Below, in pieces: positions 36,539 through 45,334 of a stretch of 64,000 nt of DNA; position 1 is the stretch's first letter, and each line of letters opens with the position of its first letter. The notes beneath the pieces were generated by a model. That model did not search any database. It had not been told where the DNA came from and saw only the letters and a program-made list of their open reading frames with translations. Both the position numbers and the translations under genes were made by a program. The stretch covers positions 124,001 through 188,000 of the forward strand of contig NZ_BMQU01000004.1 of assembly GCF_014648275.1 (NCBI RefSeq). Direction: 5' to 3'. The stretch is from Pseudomonas laurentiana (GTDB taxonomy: Bacteria; Pseudomonadota; Gammaproteobacteria; Pseudomonadales; Pseudomonadaceae).

Positions 36539-37150
36539 ATGGCTGATCCGTTTTTGGGTGAAATCAGGATGGTGGGGTTCAACTTCAACCCCTATGGATG
36601 GGCAATGTGCCAGGGGCAGTTGCTGCCGCTGAGCCAGAACACTGCGCTGTTCGCGGTGCTGGGCACGACGTATGGCGGTGATGGTGTAAACACCTTTGCC
36701 TTGCCGGATTTCCGCAGCCGTATCCCGGTCGGTTTCGGCCAGGGCGCCGGTCTGCCGGCCTACGCCATGGGGCAGCAAGGCGGTGCGATCGCCATGACCG
36801 AGCTGGCCTCGACCCTGGCCCAGCATGCCCACACCGTCTCGCTGACGGTCAATGGCGCGGCGGCCCTTCAGGCCGTCAATGCTCCGGCCACCAGTTCGAC
36901 GCCGCTGGCCAACGGTTACCTGGCGATCCCGGACGACGGCCAGGGCGGTACCTTCAACCTGTACCACAGTGGTGTGCTACCCAATGGCCAGCCGGCTCCG
37001 AAGGTCAACCTGACGGCGCCAGCGGTGACCGCTGCCGGTACCGGGCAGACCTCCATCAGCGGCCAGAGCACCCCGTACTCGCTGCTCAACCCGTACCTGT
37101 CGGTCAACTTCATCATCGCGTTGCAGGGTATTTTCCCGAGCCGCAACTAA
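36539..37150 (+). CDS. Phage tail-collar domain protein (MdpB-like)
   Basis: 203 residues. The N-terminal tail-collar domain is complete: FLGEIRMVGFNFNPYGWAMCQGQLLPLSQNTALFAVLGTTYGGDG, then FALPDFRSRIPVGFGQG (residues about 5-70). The rest is low-complexity, Ala/Thr/Ser-rich, with HAHTVSLTVNGAA and a final LNPYLSVNFIIALQGIFPS that recurs in this family. No phage genes are nearby and there is no signal peptide. Such MdpB-like proteins occur in non-phage bacterial loci with GNAT and DUF6916 genes. GGAAGAG precedes the ATG. Self-trimerising fibre-like behaviour is plausible. Confidence 0.85.
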   Translation: MADPFLGEIRMVGFNFNPYGWAMCQGQLLPLSQNTALFAVLGTTYGGDGVNTFALPDFRSRIPVGFGQGAGLPAYAMGQQGGAIAMTELASTLAQHAHTVSLTVNGAAALQAVNAPATSSTPLANGYLAIPDDGQGGTFNLYHSGVLPNGQPAPKVNLTAPAVTAAGTGQTSISGQSTPYSLLNPYLSVNFIIALQGIFPSRN

Positions 37151-37161
37151 CGGCGACAACC

Positions 37162-37191
37162 GGCGGTGCCCCAGGGCACCGCCACTTTTTT
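37162..37191 (+). terminator. Rho-independent terminator after the tail-collar gene
   Basis: GGCGGTGCC/GGCACCGCC with CCAG loop (37162-37170/37175-37183), then ACTTTTTT. It stands 50 bases before the giant gene, so the GNAT unit ends here and the giant gene needs read-through or a separate promoter. Confidence 0.88.
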
Positions 37192-37240
37192 GTCCGCGGC
37201 GCCGGAGTTGGCGACGCGGTAGCACTCCAGGAGGTGCAGC

Positions 37241-40200
37241 ATGAAATTCATCGAACGCTTCTCGCGCAAACCTGTCCAGTCGCAGTCCATCGACGCCAGC
37301 CAGGCTCCGTTGTTGATGGCCCTGGAACCGCGGATCATGTTCGATGCGTCCGTGGGCGTAGTCGCCCAGGATGCCGCGGCCCAGACTACCGTCGACGCGG
37401 CCAAGGACAGCACCTCCAGCAACGAGGCCAGCCCGGCGCAGGCTGCGGCGGCCGATACCGGGCAGAGCGGGCAACGCCACGAAGTGGTGTTCGTCGACAG
37501 CCAGGTCAGCAATGCCGGGAAACTGCTTGAGGGGCTGCCGGCCAATACCGAAATCGTGGTCCTCGACCCGAACAAGGACGGCCTGCAGCAGATGGCCGAC
37601 TACCTCAAGGGCCGCGAGGGCCTGGACGCCATCCACCTGCTGTCCCACGGCGCGGACGGCACGGTGCAGATGGGCAATGTCTGGCTGGCCAGCAACAACC
37701 TCGCCGAGCACCGCGCTGCCCTGGAAAGCATCGGCGCCGCGCTCAAGGCCGACGGCGACCTGATGCTCTACGGCTGCGATGTGGGGCAGGGCGAGAAGGG
37801 GCAGGCGTTCCTCAATCAATTGGCGTCGATCACCGGTGCCGACGTTGCCGCCTCGGTGGATGATACCGGCGCTGCGGCGCTGGGCGGCAACTGGACCCTG
37901 GAGCGCAGCAGCGGCAGCATCGAGACCAGTGCGCTGAATCTCACCACCTACGACAGCCTGATGGCGGTTACCTTCACTGGCGGTCAGGAGCCCTCCTCGC
38001 CGGTCTTGGGCCCTACCGCCGCTTCCCTGATGCGCATGGTCGTGGGGGATTTCAACAACGACGGTCGCGACGACATCCTCTACCAGGACAACACCAACGT
38101 GTGGCGCTTCGCGGCGGGCCAGGCCGACGGTACCTTCCTTACGTTCCTGGCCGACCAGGCGGGTTCGCCGTTCTCCGGCATGAGCTTGCCGAGCGCGGCT
38201 ACCAATGGCGTCAACTACCATGCCGCCGACTTCGATGGTGACGGCGACACCGACCTGCTGGTCGCTGCCATCAGCGGACCGCAACTGACCCTGTTCCGCA
38301 ACAACAATGGCGTGTTCTCCCCCGAGGTCATCAGCGGTGGTCCGCTGTACGGCAACCGCACCATCGTCGGCGACTTCAATGGCGATGGCGCCGCCGACCT
38401 GCTGTACCAGACCACCAGCAGCCCCAACGCCCCTTGGCGGGTAATGATGAACGACGGCAACGGCAACATGACCGACATCGCCATCACCGATGCGAGTTCA
38501 CCATTCAGGAACGTCGCCCTGCCTGACTTCATCCTGTACCAGTACCGGATCGCCGACGTCGACGGCGATGGCGACGTGGACCTGATCCACCTGTACGCCA
38601 ACACTTCGATGACCTATTTCCGCAACGACAACGGGGTGTTCACCACCGGCAGCCTGGTCGGCATCAACAGCCCGCTGCCGCAGACCCGCTACGTGGTCGC
38701 CGACTTCGATGGCGACGGCGATGCCGATATCCTCTTCCAGTTCAGCGGCTTCCCCAACGACTGGCAGTTCTATCGCAACGACGGTACCGACGGCACTGGC
38801 AACCCGACCTTCACCCTGCTCGATAAAGAGGACGCGGATTCTCCGATCAAAGGGTTGAACATGGTCAACATGAGCAGCCAGAACTATCGCGTCGGCGACT
38901 TCGACGGCGATGGCGACCTGGACATGTTCGCCAGCTCGCTCAATGTCGCCGGCAGTGTCTACTGGCAGAGCGGCAGCTCGCCGAAACTGATCAGTGCCAC
39001 GCCGGCGGACGACACGCTGAACGTATCGCCGGGCGCCAACATCGTGCTGACCTTCGACCGCAGCGTCAACCCGGGTTCCGGCTCTATCCAGCTGGTGCGC
39101 CTCAGCGACGGCCAGGTCACCACCATCGCCGCTTCCAGCGTGGAAGTCAGCGGCTCCGGCACTACCTGGACCATCAATCCGGCGAGCAACCTCGACCAGG
39201 GCGCCGCCTATGCGGTGCGCATTTCGCCGAAGGCGTTCGTCTCCACCGATGGCAAGGCCTACGAGGGCATCGCTAACAACACCGCGCTTAATTTCAACAC
39301 GTCGAGCGTCCAGGCACCGGTGATCAGCAACCTCAACGGCGACAGCGTGACCTTCACCGAAGGCACCCCCGGTACACTGCTCGACGCTGGCAGCAATGCC
39401 AGTGTCACCGACGCCGACAGCCTCAACTTCAATGGTGGCAACGTCACCGTGACCATCAGCAACGGCCAGGCCAGCCAGGACGTGCTGTGGATCAATACCG
39501 ACGGTAATGGCGCCGGCAGCATCAGCACCAGTGGCAACGATGTCCTCTATGGCGGCGTAGTGATTGGAACCTACGCGGGTGGCACTCTGGGCAACCCTCT
39601 GGTGATCAGCCTCAACAGCGCCGCGACCCCGGCAGCGGTGAGCGGGCTGCTGCGCAACCTGTCCTACCGCAATACCGACCTCGATAACCCCAACACCGCG
39701 GCCCGCACCGTGCAGATCACCGTCAACGACGGCGCAGGCGGTACCAGCAGCGTGGCGTCTGTGCAGGTCAACGTCACCGCGGTCAACGATGCGCCGGTCG
39801 TCAGCGTCACCGGTAGTGCCCCGACCTACACGGAGGGCGGCTCCGCCGTGCTGCTGTTCAGTGGCGCCTCGGTCAATACCGTCGAACCCGGGCAGTCGAT
39901 CAACCAGATGGTCTTCTCCATCACCAACCTGAGCAACGGCAGCTTCGAGAAGCTGGTCATCGATGGCACAGACGTGACATTGACCGATGCCACCAACGTG
40001 ACCACCAGTGGGAATGGCACCACCGTTCAGGTATCGGTCAGCGGCAGCACCGCCACCGTCACCGTGACCCACGCCGGGATTAGCGCAGCCACCGCGCAGA
40101 GTATCCTCAACAGCATGGCCTACCGTAACGACAGCCAGGGGCCTTCCGGCTCGCCGCGCGTAGTGACCGTCGAGACCGTGCGCGACAGCGGCGGCACTGC

Positions 40201-43200
40201 CAACGGCGGGGTCGATGCCCGCACGGTCAGTGTTTCCAGCACCGTGACCCTGGTCGCGGTCAACGATGCGCCGACCCTCAGCGGCGGCCCCTATGTGATG
40301 ACCGGGATCAACGAAGACACCGCCACCAGCGGCCATCTGGTCAGCAGCGTGCTGGGCAACGTCAGCTACACCGACGTGGATCCGGGCGCGTTGGCCGGCA
40401 TCGCGGTGACCGCCACCTCCGGTCGCGGCACCTGGCAGTACTCCACCGACGGCAGCAACTGGACCGACTTCGGTACGGTGTCCAGCAGCAGTGCCTTGCT
40501 GCTGAGCGCCACCACCCAGGTGCGCTACATCCCCGATGGCGCCAATGGCGAGAGCGTCAACTTCACCTTCCGCGCGTGGGACCGCTCCACCGGCACCGCG
40601 TCTACCGCCGGCAGCCGTAGCCTGGGCGACACCACCACCAACGGTGGCAGCACCGCGTTTTCCACCGGCACCGCCCAGGCCACCTTGGTGGTGAGCTCGG
40701 TCAACGACGCACCGGTCATGACCCCGGTATCGCCGACCCTGTCGCCGCTGACCGATTCGTCCACCGCCAACTTCGGCGATCTGGTCGGTTCCCTAACCGG
40801 TGGCACCACCGATGTCGATACCGGTGCGGTCAAGGGCATCGCCATTACTGGCCTGACCTCCACCTATGGTACCTGGCAGTACAGCATCGACGCGGGTACC
40901 ACCTGGAACACTATCGGTACCGTCTCCAGCACCAGCGCGCTGATCCTGCGTCCGAGCGACAGGGTCCGCTTCGTCCCGGACGGCATCCATGGCGAAACCG
41001 CGACCATTACCTACAAGGCCTGGGATCAGACCGGCGGCACCGCCGGCCTCCAGGGCGTCAAGTTGAGCACCAGCGCGTCCGGTGGCACCTCGGCCTTCTC
41101 CACCGCGACCGACACCGCCAGCGTGGTGGTCACTGCGGTTAACGATGCACCGACCCTCAACGGCACGGGTGGCAACGTGGCCTGGACTGAGGGCAACAAC
41201 ACCACGTCGATCCCGGTGGTCATTGATAGCGGCCTGACCATTACCGATGCGGACGGCCCGGTCATCGCCTCTGCCACCGTGCGTGTCTCGGGCAACTACA
41301 GCAACGGCCAGGATTATCTGGAGCTCATTTCCAATCCGGCGACCATGGGTAATGTCACCGCGTCGTGGGACGCCACTACCGGCACCCTGACCCTGACCTC
41401 TGCTGGCAACCAGGCGAGCCTGGCGCAGTTCCAGGCGGCGCTGCGGGCGGTGACCTACACCAACCTGTCGGATGCGCCCTCGACCTCGACCCGCACCGTG
41501 CAATTCCAGGTCAACGACGGCAACCTGGACTCTTCGGGGTTCAGCCGTAACATCACCGTCACCGCCGTGGACGACTCGCCGGTGATCACTGCACCGGCGA
41601 ACACCGTGGTGGTCGAGGACGTCGCCTCGGTGATCAACCTGATCAGCATCAGCGACTCGGATTCCACCAGTGGCACCGTGACGCTGAGTGTCGGCTCCGG
41701 CAGCCTCGCGGCCACCAGTGCTGCTGGCGTGACCGTGGGCGGCACTTCCAGCGCGCTGACCCTGACGGGCACCCTGACCGCCATCAACAGCTTCATCGCC
41801 AGCAACCGGCTGACCTACACCACTGCGGCCAATGCCACGGCCGATGTCACGCTGACGATTGCAGTCGACACCGGCAGCATCAGTGCCGACACCAAGACCA
41901 TGACCCTCAGGGTCAACCCGGTGAACGATGCACCGGTGGTTACCGTACCGGGGAGCATCACCGTCACCGAGGATGTCGCCAGCGTGCTCAGTGGCATCAG
42001 CTTCAGCGATGTCGATGCCGGCAGCGCCAGCGTCACTGTGGGCTTTTCGGTCCCCAGCGGCACCTTGCTGGCTACCGATGGCGGTGGTGTCATCGTCACT
42101 GGCTCCGGCACCGGCGTACTGACGCTTTCCGGCGCCTTGGCCAATATCAACGTCTTCATCGCCGCCAGCAACCTGACCTACAAGACCGCCCAGGACGCCA
42201 CCGGCAGCGTGGCCCTGACGGTGAGCATCAACGACAACGGCAACACCGGCGGCGGCCCGCAAACCGACACCAAGACCGTGACCCTCAACGTCACGGCGGT
42301 GAACGATGCGCCGGTCAATAGTGTCCCCGCGTCGCAGACTGCGCAGCAGGGCATTCCGTTGGCCTTCAACGATGCCAATGGCAACGCCATCTCGATCAGC
42401 GACGTGGATGCCGGCAGCAGCCTCATGATCGTGACCCTAAGCTCGGTCAACGGCACCATGTCCCTGGGCAACACCAGCGGTGTGACCCTGGTGATCGGCA
42501 GCGGCACCGACAATACCGTTATTCGCCTCCAGGGCACCCAGGCCAATATCAATGCCGTGCTGCAAACCCTGACCTTCAAGTCGAATACCGGCTTCCTCGG
42601 CAACGCCAACCTGACCATTCAGAGCAACGACCTGGGCAATAGCGGCTCCGGCGGAGCCAAGAGTGATATCGACACCATCGCCATCAGCGTGATTCCGCTC
42701 AATCCCAAGGTCACCAGCGTTTCCGCACAGGGCCTGGACCGGACCGTGAAGATCGGTGACGAGGTCCTGGTCAACGTGGTCTTCGATCAGGCGGTCAACG
42801 TCGATCTCACGGGCGGTGTCCCGAGCCTGTTGCTGGAAACCGGGCTGATCGATCGCAACGCGGTCTACCAGAGCGGCTCGGGCAGCAACACCCTGGTCTT
42901 CAAGTACACCGTGCAGGCCGGTGACGTCAGCGCCGACCTGGACTTCCAGAGCACGGCGGCACTGCAGCTCAACGGCGCAGTATTGGCCAACGCCACCAGC
43001 GACCTGGCCATTTTGACCTTGCCAACCGTGGGCGGCGCGGACTCCCTCGGTGGTCGCAGCAATATCGTGGTCGATGCTGTGGTACCGGTGGTGGCGAGCG
43101 TCAGCGTGCCGTCGGACGGCACGTACATCACCGGGCAGAACCTCGATTTCACGGTCAATTTCAGCGAGAACATGGTGGTCGACACCACCGGTGGCGTGCC

Positions 43201-45334
43201 GCGCATCGCCGTGACCCTGGATACCGGTGGCACCGTCTACGCGGACTATGTGTCCGGCTCCGGCGGCAGTGCTCTGGTGTTCCGCCTGACCGCTGCCAGC
43301 GGCCAGCTGGACAGCAATGGCGTCACCCTGGGCGGTGCGATACAGCTCAACGGCGGCACGCTGCGCGACACCGCCGGCAATGACACCGTGGTCACCCTGA
43401 ACAACATCGCCAGCACCGCCAATGTCAATATCGACGGGGTGGCGCCGACCGTGGTCAGCGTCACCACGCCTGCCAATGGCAGCTACAAGGCCGGCGATGT
43501 GCTGACGTTCACCGTCAACGCCAGCGAAGCGCTGCAGACCGGCGCGCTGGCGCCCCGCCTGACGCTGGATGTGGGCGGCGTGACCCGCTACGCCACTTAT
43601 GTTTCCGGCAGCGGCAGTTCGGCGCTGGTGTTCCAGTACGTGGTGCAGGCCGGCGACAATGACAACAACGGCATCGCGGTCAATACCATCGATCTGCGCG
43701 GCGAGCCGCTCACTGACCTTGCCGGTAACAACATGAACCTGACGCTGAACAGCGTAGGCAGCACAGCGGGCGTGTTGGTGGATACAGTGGCACCGTCGCC
43801 CACCGGTATCGTTACTGTCGATCCTTCGCCGACCAATAGCGGTTCGGTCAGCTTCACCATCACCTTCGATGAAGATGTCAGCGGTGTGGACACCGGCGAT
43901 TTCGTGCTGGCTCTCAGCGGCACTGCCAACGGTACGATCACCAGCGCCACTCGCATCGACGGTCGTACCTGGACTGTCGTGGTGGGTAACCTGAGCGGTG
44001 TCGGCAACCTGGGGCTGAACCTCAATGGCAGCGGAACCGGCATCGTCGATGCCGCGAACAATTCGGTTACCGGCGGCCTGACCGGAGCGACGTACGCCAT
44101 CGACCGTGTGGCTCCGAGTGTCACCGGCGTCGATGTCCCGTCCAACGGCACCTATGTCGCCGGCCAGACCCTGGACTTCACCGTACGCACCGATGAAGCG
44201 GTGCTGGTGGACAACGGTAATGGTAACCCGCGCCTGGCCATCACCCTGGACAACGGACGCGTGGTCTACGCCGAATACCTGTCGGGTTCTGGCGGCAATG
44301 GCCTGGTGTTCCGCTTGAACGTCACCAGCGGTATGTCCGGTAACACCACCTTCGCCGTGGCGCAGTCCATCGACCTCAATGGCGGCAGCATCCGCGATGC
44401 CAGCGGCAACGACGCCAATGCCGGTCTGAACAACGTCGGTGACACCCGTGGAATCCTCGTCGATGCCAAGGCACCACGTCCTTCCAGCATCGTTGTCGAC
44501 GGCCCGGTACAACCGACCGACCGCACGCTGAACTTCACCTTGACCTTCGACGAGGCCGTCAGTGGTGTCGACCTGAACGACTTCAGCGTAATCAGTACCG
44601 GCAGTGCCAGCGGCACGGTGCAGTCGGTCCAGCAAATCGACGCCCAAACCTATCGCATCACCGTCGGCAGCATGAGTGGAGCGGGCACACTGGCCTTGAG
44701 CCTGAATGCGCTGAACAGCGGCATCCAAGACCAGGTCGGCAACGACCTTACGGTGTCGCTGGTTGGCCAGCCGCAGACGCTCCAGCCACAGACCGTCCAG
44801 TCGCAGGGTGCGGGTGATCTGAATTTTCGGCTCAACCCACCGGACACCCTCAACACGCCACAAACGGCGCTGGTGCAGCCTCAGGTGCCGGGCTTCGTGG
44901 CCACTGACGCGGTGTCGCCACTGGTCGCTCCAGGTTTGTTCGATGTCCGCACCGTGGGCGGCAGCCTGCAGCCGCTGGGCACCATCTTCCTCGGTAACGG
45001 CAGCAGCGCGCCGAGCTTCATCGCGCAGGTCTTCGGCAGCAGCGACGGCGGCATCGGCGGCAGCCAGGGCGGCTTTGGTGGCGGGGAGGGCAGCGTGTTC
45101 GGTAGCAGCACCTTCGCCGGCATCTTCAGTCGCGATGTACCGGGTGTCAGTGAGATGAACGTGTTCAACGGCAGCCAGTGGAAACAGAGCGACCTCAATC
45201 AGGGGCTGCGCGGCGTGTTCGGGGCACCGACCTTCGGCCAGCAACTGCATCAAATCAACGAAGCCGACCAGCGCCACGTGCGCGAGTTGGCCATGGCCCT
45301 GGCTCAGCCGACACAGATCGGGAAGCGGGCATGA
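37241..45334 (+). CDS. Giant LEPR-XLL/DUF4347 surface protein with FG-GAP and cadherin/Ig-like repeats
   Basis: 2697 residues. The start has a consensus AGGAGGT. No classical signal peptide is present; instead a LEPR-XLL motif, LEPRIMFDA, spans residues 28-36. DUF4347 occupies about 78-235, with IHLLSHG (His136-Gly137) and LMLYGCD (Gly178-Cys179), and Cys179 is the only cysteine I could find. Six FG-GAP calcium loops (DxDGDGDxDL type) lie near 270, 330, 377, 440, 488 and 553. A SbsA-type Ig domain spans 580-686, about seven cadherin-like VNDAP repeats 690-1815, and six Ig-like repeats 1817-2510. A Gly-rich tail ends it, without RTX nonapeptides. ATGA overlap with the TolC gene ties the two. 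Probable surface adhesin or secreted matrix protein; function is inferred. Confidence 0.9.
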   Translation: MKFIERFSRKPVQSQSIDASQAPLLMALEPRIMFDASVGVVAQDAAAQTTVDAAKDSTSSNEASPAQAAAADTGQSGQRHEVVFVDSQVSNAGKLLEGLPANTEIVVLDPNKDGLQQMADYLKGREGLDAIHLLSHGADGTVQMGNVWLASNNLAEHRAALESIGAALKADGDLMLYGCDVGQGEKGQAFLNQLASITGADVAASVDDTGAAALGGNWTLERSSGSIETSALNLTTYDSLMAVTFTGGQEPSSPVLGPTAASLMRMVVGDFNNDGRDDILYQDNTNVWRFAAGQADGTFLTFLADQAGSPFSGMSLPSAATNGVNYHAADFDGDGDTDLLVAAISGPQLTLFRNNNGVFSPEVISGGPLYGNRTIVGDFNGDGAADLLYQTTSSPNAPWRVMMNDGNGNMTDIAITDASSPFRNVALPDFILYQYRIADVDGDGDVDLIHLYANTSMTYFRNDNGVFTTGSLVGINSPLPQTRYVVADFDGDGDADILFQFSGFPNDWQFYRNDGTDGTGNPTFTLLDKEDADSPIKGLNMVNMSSQNYRVGDFDGDGDLDMFASSLNVAGSVYWQSGSSPKLISATPADDTLNVSPGANIVLTFDRSVNPGSGSIQLVRLSDGQVTTIAASSVEVSGSGTTWTINPASNLDQGAAYAVRISPKAFVSTDGKAYEGIANNTALNFNTSSVQAPVISNLNGDSVTFTEGTPGTLLDAGSNASVTDADSLNFNGGNVTVTISNGQASQDVLWINTDGNGAGSISTSGNDVLYGGVVIGTYAGGTLGNPLVISLNSAATPAAVSGLLRNLSYRNTDLDNPNTAARTVQITVNDGAGGTSSVASVQVNVTAVNDAPVVSVTGSAPTYTEGGSAVLLFSGASVNTVEPGQSINQMVFSITNLSNGSFEKLVIDGTDVTLTDATNVTTSGNGTTVQVSVSGSTATVTVTHAGISAATAQSILNSMAYRNDSQGPSGSPRVVTVETVRDSGGTANGGVDARTVSVSSTVTLVAVNDAPTLSGGPYVMTGINEDTATSGHLVSSVLGNVSYTDVDPGALAGIAVTATSGRGTWQYSTDGSNWTDFGTVSSSSALLLSATTQVRYIPDGANGESVNFTFRAWDRSTGTASTAGSRSLGDTTTNGGSTAFSTGTAQATLVVSSVNDAPVMTPVSPTLSPLTDSSTANFGDLVGSLTGGTTDVDTGAVKGIAITGLTSTYGTWQYSIDAGTTWNTIGTVSSTSALILRPSDRVRFVPDGIHGETATITYKAWDQTGGTAGLQGVKLSTSASGGTSAFSTATDTASVVVTAVNDAPTLNGTGGNVAWTEGNNTTSIPVVIDSGLTITDADGPVIASATVRVSGNYSNGQDYLELISNPATMGNVTASWDATTGTLTLTSAGNQASLAQFQAALRAVTYTNLSDAPSTSTRTVQFQVNDGNLDSSGFSRNITVTAVDDSPVITAPANTVVVEDVASVINLISISDSDSTSGTVTLSVGSGSLAATSAAGVTVGGTSSALTLTGTLTAINSFIASNRLTYTTAANATADVTLTIAVDTGSISADTKTMTLRVNPVNDAPVVTVPGSITVTEDVASVLSGISFSDVDAGSASVTVGFSVPSGTLLATDGGGVIVTGSGTGVLTLSGALANINVFIAASNLTYKTAQDATGSVALTVSINDNGNTGGGPQTDTKTVTLNVTAVNDAPVNSVPASQTAQQGIPLAFNDANGNAISISDVDAGSSLMIVTLSSVNGTMSLGNTSGVTLVIGSGTDNTVIRLQGTQANINAVLQTLTFKSNTGFLGNANLTIQSNDLGNSGSGGAKSDIDTIAISVIPLNPKVTSVSAQGLDRTVKIGDEVLVNVVFDQAVNVDLTGGVPSLLLETGLIDRNAVYQSGSGSNTLVFKYTVQAGDVSADLDFQSTAALQLNGAVLANATSDLAILTLPTVGGADSLGGRSNIVVDAVVPVVASVSVPSDGTYITGQNLDFTVNFSENMVVDTTGGVPRIAVTLDTGGTVYADYVSGSGGSALVFRLTAASGQLDSNGVTLGGAIQLNGGTLRDTAGNDTVVTLNNIASTANVNIDGVAPTVVSVTTPANGSYKAGDVLTFTVNASEALQTGALAPRLTLDVGGVTRYATYVSGSGSSALVFQYVVQAGDNDNNGIAVNTIDLRGEPLTDLAGNNMNLTLNSVGSTAGVLVDTVAPSPTGIVTVDPSPTNSGSVSFTITFDEDVSGVDTGDFVLALSGTANGTITSATRIDGRTWTVVVGNLSGVGNLGLNLNGSGTGIVDAANNSVTGGLTGATYAIDRVAPSVTGVDVPSNGTYVAGQTLDFTVRTDEAVLVDNGNGNPRLAITLDNGRVVYAEYLSGSGGNGLVFRLNVTSGMSGNTTFAVAQSIDLNGGSIRDASGNDANAGLNNVGDTRGILVDAKAPRPSSIVVDGPVQPTDRTLNFTLTFDEAVSGVDLNDFSVISTGSASGTVQSVQQIDAQTYRITVGSMSGAGTLALSLNALNSGIQDQVGNDLTVSLVGQPQTLQPQTVQSQGAGDLNFRLNPPDTLNTPQTALVQPQVPGFVATDAVSPLVAPGLFDVRTVGGSLQPLGTIFLGNGSSAPSFIAQVFGSSDGGIGGSQGGFGGGEGSVFGSSTFAGIFSRDVPGVSEMNVFNGSQWKQSDLNQGLRGVFGAPTFGQQLHQINEADQRHVRELAMALAQPTQIGKRA

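Noticed and set aside
36539-37150. Prophage remnant
   Set aside because: Only a tail-collar domain is present; no other phage structural, lysis or integrase genes and no attachment repeats occur nearby. MdpB-like proteins are common outside phages.
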